A stretch of 64,000 nucleotides of DNA, taken from assembly GCA_905331475.1 (NCBI GenBank), contig CAJNYU010001144.1, positions 1 to 64,000 on the forward strand, written 5' to 3'. Origin of the DNA: Rotaria socialis. Taxonomy: Eukaryota > Rotifera > Eurotatoria > Philodinida > Philodinidae. How positions within the stretch are numbered: position 1 is the first letter of the stretch; each line of letters begins with the position of its first letter. Position numbers and translations under genes: made by a program. The notes below the pieces were generated by a model, which was not told where the DNA came from, did no database searches, and saw only the letters and a program-made list of their open reading frames with translations. Positions 60,897 through 64,000 of the stretch are shown here, one piece after another.

Positions 60897-63640
60897 TTAA
60901 TTGATTTGCTCAGGTGACCAAATTTTTAATGTTCGATCATAAGAAACAGTGGCAATCCATCGTCCATCCAGAGATAAATCGGCTGACATGATTTTTTGTT
61001 CATGTCCCGTCGAAGAATAAAGTGCTGACCATACTGGATGCATCCATAATTTAATTGTATTATCATAAGAAACAGTGACTAAATAATGTCCTTCAGTACC
61101 TATCAAAAGAAATTTAATTCATTTTTCAGAAAGATTATTGTTTTTTTTAATTTTAAAACATACGTTGAAATTTCACCGTTGAAACTAAACTTTGATGAGC
61201 TGCGATACTGTAAGCATTTTTTATCTGACGTAAATCCCAAATCTTGCATAGATTATCTTCGGAACCTGTCGCAATATGATACCTAATTAGAACAAAAAGA
61301 AGAGGCTCACAAACATGAATAAGAAATTCTATTCGACAAACCCATTCGGTGAAAAATCAATTGATATTATTGGTTTAAGATGACCTTCTAAAAACATAAT
61401 ACAACGACCAGTTCGCAAATCCCATACGCGACCATATGCATCCATTCCACTAGAGAAATTCGGCATATTAAATTCAATATTTTAATTATATTGTCTACAT
61501 ACGCTGTAGCTGCTAAACTGCCATCACATTGAAATGCTACATCATGAACAGCTTTTGAATGACCTTCTTGATGTAAAATTTCTTCTTGAGTGTCCAGATC
61601 CCATAAACGCCACGAATGGTCATAGCTAAATGAACAAATAAATAGAAAGATGATTATTCAATTAAATACGCAAATTTTTACCAAGCAGTTGCCAAAAATC
61701 TTCCCGATGGATGAAATTTTACTTTGGATACGCGAAATGGTTCATGACCTAAGCGAAAGTAGGTTTTAGTTGGTATATATTTTCAATAAATTTTCAATTA
61801 CCTTCTATTTCAGTAATAGGTTCGTCACTTTCAAGATTCCATAATTTAACACTTCCATCAAATGCACTAGATGCTAAATTAATCACACTGGGATCTTGTG
61901 TTAAGGTTGCCTGCGGATGCCAACTAACACAACAAGCGTTTATTGTATGGCCACGCAATGTTCGAACATGTTTACAATCTGGTACTGTCCAAATTTTACA
62001 TAAACCACTCCTAGAATAAGGTATTTCAAGTCAACAATGAAAAAAAGACTAAAAAGAAAACCAATAGTGTCGTAAAGTATAAAACCAATGTATTATTGTT
62101 ACTCAAATATTAAGTATTTACGTTGAATAGTGAATGAAATTCTTCATCGAGTACATTTCCTACTAAAACTTTTGACATACCGTATATTCTTGATGATTCA
62201 AATAAGCTTTCAAGAGAAGATCGAAGACAAACTGGCAGTGACTAATCGTATCCGAAGTATTTAAAAGATTATTCTTAAATTCACTTTTCACATTTTATTA
62301 GGGATTCTAATCATTGCCTCGTTTACTATTTCAGAAGTTTTTCTCTAATAATCGATCTTCGAAATTATTCTTCTGGTTACATATGATATTTAACTGTAAA
62401 TGATTTGTAGATTTTAGTTTAAGACTAAGCATCGTATAAATAGAGTAGAGCGATCTTCTATTTCAGACTAGAGTAACTTATGCATAAATATATATATATA
62501 TATTGATCATAAATTCTTCATACCAAGATGAAACAGCAACCATTTGATCATTTGGACTAAATTCACAATAGGATAAAGGACGAGCATCTCCGACTTGACT
62601 GCAATGCAATGATGTAGCCTAAAAACAACTCACTAACGATACAAATTAAAATAAAAAAGCTATAATACTTACACGTAAGCGACGATATAAATCTTGAATC
62701 TTAGCTGTTCGATATACTTCAGGTACGGCAACATATTCTTTTAGTTTTTGAATTCGTTCTTTTGCTCTAAACAAAATAATAGATCAAAGATATTAATAAA
62801 AAAGAACTGTTCATAATCAATTTTTATGTTACTTCTCCTATTCTTAAAATTAAAATTTCGTCTATCTTACCTCGGTAGAGAATATTGAGCAATCCAATAT
62901 CGTGCTATTTGTAATTCTTCGGGACCTTCATGGTACCAAGTAACTTCCTTTAGACAACAAATGAAATAAATAATAAGAATAAAAAAATTATTATTAATTT
63001 TTCCGTACTTCTTTTTTATCTTCGCTTCTCTTCTCATGTTCTTCTTTTTTCCGTAATTTTTGTGCGATCTCATCATCGGACAAACGTGATATTAAATTAC
63101 GAAGACGTTCACGTCGTTCCGCTGGACCTTCACCAAATAAGCCTAAAGAAAGAAAGAAAGAAAAAAGAAACATTCAAAGATACGACTTATGCAAAATTGT
63201 GATATTATTTCTTACAAATCGGTTCTCCTAATTGACGTAGATTTGCTTTTACTTCAACATCGTCAGTTGAAACATGAATTTGTCGAGCCTAAACAAAGAA
63301 TCAAAATTCTATTTTTTTTCTATAGATATTGATTTTTCTTTTCTTACTCTTCGACGTCGTTCAAATTCTGCAAGAAGTGCTTGTTGATCTTCGGCGAGTG
63401 GTTGGTCTTCTAATCTGACTGTTTCAGCTAAATAAGAATAAATTCAGTAAATTTCCTATTCGAAAAATGTAAATACATACTTTCTCGACGTGTGGGAATA
63501 TTTGCACTTGTGCTGGCTTGTTGATGTTCGTAAGTTTGTCTAGATGTTGCTTGACTTAAAAGTTCACTATGTACACGTTCAGCATTGTCAAGAGTAGTTG
63601 TACGCCTATTAGGCATCGAAAAAGTCTCATCTTGAATCAT
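60897..63640 (-). CDS. PRPF4: U4/U6 snRNP protein Prp4
   Basis: Thirteen exons: 63640-63481, 63427-63348, 63288-63216, 63142-63009, 62947-62871, 62766-62673, 62618-62524, 62010-61802, 61748-61682, 61625-61503, 61449-61342, 61282-61164, 61099-60897; 513 residues, all in phase. The N-terminal SFM motif is clear: [20 protein letters not shown] followed by [10 protein letters not shown]. Next come [16 protein letters not shown] and [16 protein letters not shown], then seven WD40 repeats, each with its GH...WD-like pair (LRGHT...VKLWN, EGHE..., [48 protein letters not shown]). Prp4 binds Prp3 in the U4/U6.U5 tri-snRNP for pre-mRNA splicing. ATG 63640 directly follows an acceptor (TTTCAATTTCAG), so either a leader is trans-spliced there or one more 5' exon exists. 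The right edge of the window (63641-64000) shows no further gene. Confidence 0.95.
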
Positions 63641-64000
63641 CTGAAATTGAAAAACAAAAACAAAATGTTTTACTCTTTTTAAAATCAAAATAAAATCATG
63701 CCAAGTTAATGAATTGACAAAGTACGATTATTATTGTCTATACTTTAGTAATCTAAATTATGCATCATTGTAGATAAAACGGATATAATATTCACTATAA
63801 ATATTTGTGAATCCTTGGTAGAATTTCCAAAATATACTATAATAGATTATTTGTTTTTTAATCTAAAAAAAATGTGTATCTTAAGTTCTTTTTATCTAAC
63901 AACAAAAAAGTTTTTATTTTTATTTTTTTTAACAAGCATTTTTAATTCGACTGAAACATTCCATGAGTTGTACATGTACATGATTATGAAGTTTTATTGG
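63641..64000. other. Upstream of PRPF4, nothing recognised
   Basis: AT-rich sequence with T- and A-runs near 63850-63940. It presumably holds the PRPF4 promoter; no coding exon is seen. Confidence 0.5.

Overview
The window looks like nuclear DNA of a bdelloid rotifer (Adineta/Rotaria type). The reasons are strong AT richness, many 45-70 nt GT-AG introns, a six-bladed NHL protein of the kind greatly expanded in bdelloids, scattered TGTGGG-like repeats resembling the reported bdelloid telomere repeat, and start codons lying just downstream of strong 3' splice sites, as expected with spliced-leader trans-splicing. The species was inferred from these traits, not from a database search.

Positions 1 to about 15,000 are accessory and unstable. 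They hold a 33-bp minisatellite, an NHL-repeat gene (-), a gene and a fragment of a 'YHGT' family with a possible ADP-ribosyltransferase-like fold (-), an orphan RRM exon, a solo-LTR-like unit, GC-rich palindromic islands, several G-rich/C-rich inverted pairs of telomere-like repeats, a small membrane ORF whose Pro-Thr stalk is made of that repeat, a decayed hAT-transposase-like zinc-finger gene with an in-frame stop, a degenerate minisatellite, and one unresolved base at 14157. This resembles a subtelomeric or transposon-rich compartment.

From about 15.4 kb on, the window carries conserved single-copy animal genes: an SLC35G-like transporter (+), hexosaminidase D (-), HSPBP1 (-), an NR1J/HR96-like nuclear receptor (-), MFI/C11orf65 (+), a Fuseless-like membrane protein (-), CFAP184/CCDC96 (+), SREBP (-), TFIIH p52/GTF2H4 (-) and PRPF4 (-). 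For each I assembled an exon chain in which every junction has GT-AG signals and the coding length is a multiple of three; these checks support the models. The genes are housekeeping, regulatory or ciliary and form no single pathway. PRPF4 and GTF2H4 lie head-to-tail 174 bp apart with a strong splice acceptor before the second start, which suggests an operon.

Between genes lie inverted-repeat elements (MITEs): two with hAT hallmarks (8-bp target duplications, one perfect), two flanked by TA, and one more with clear terminal inverted repeats. Between SLC35G and HEXD are decayed second copies of pieces of both genes in colinear order, the trace of a tandem duplication followed by complementary loss. 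No tRNA, rRNA or CRISPR array was recognised.
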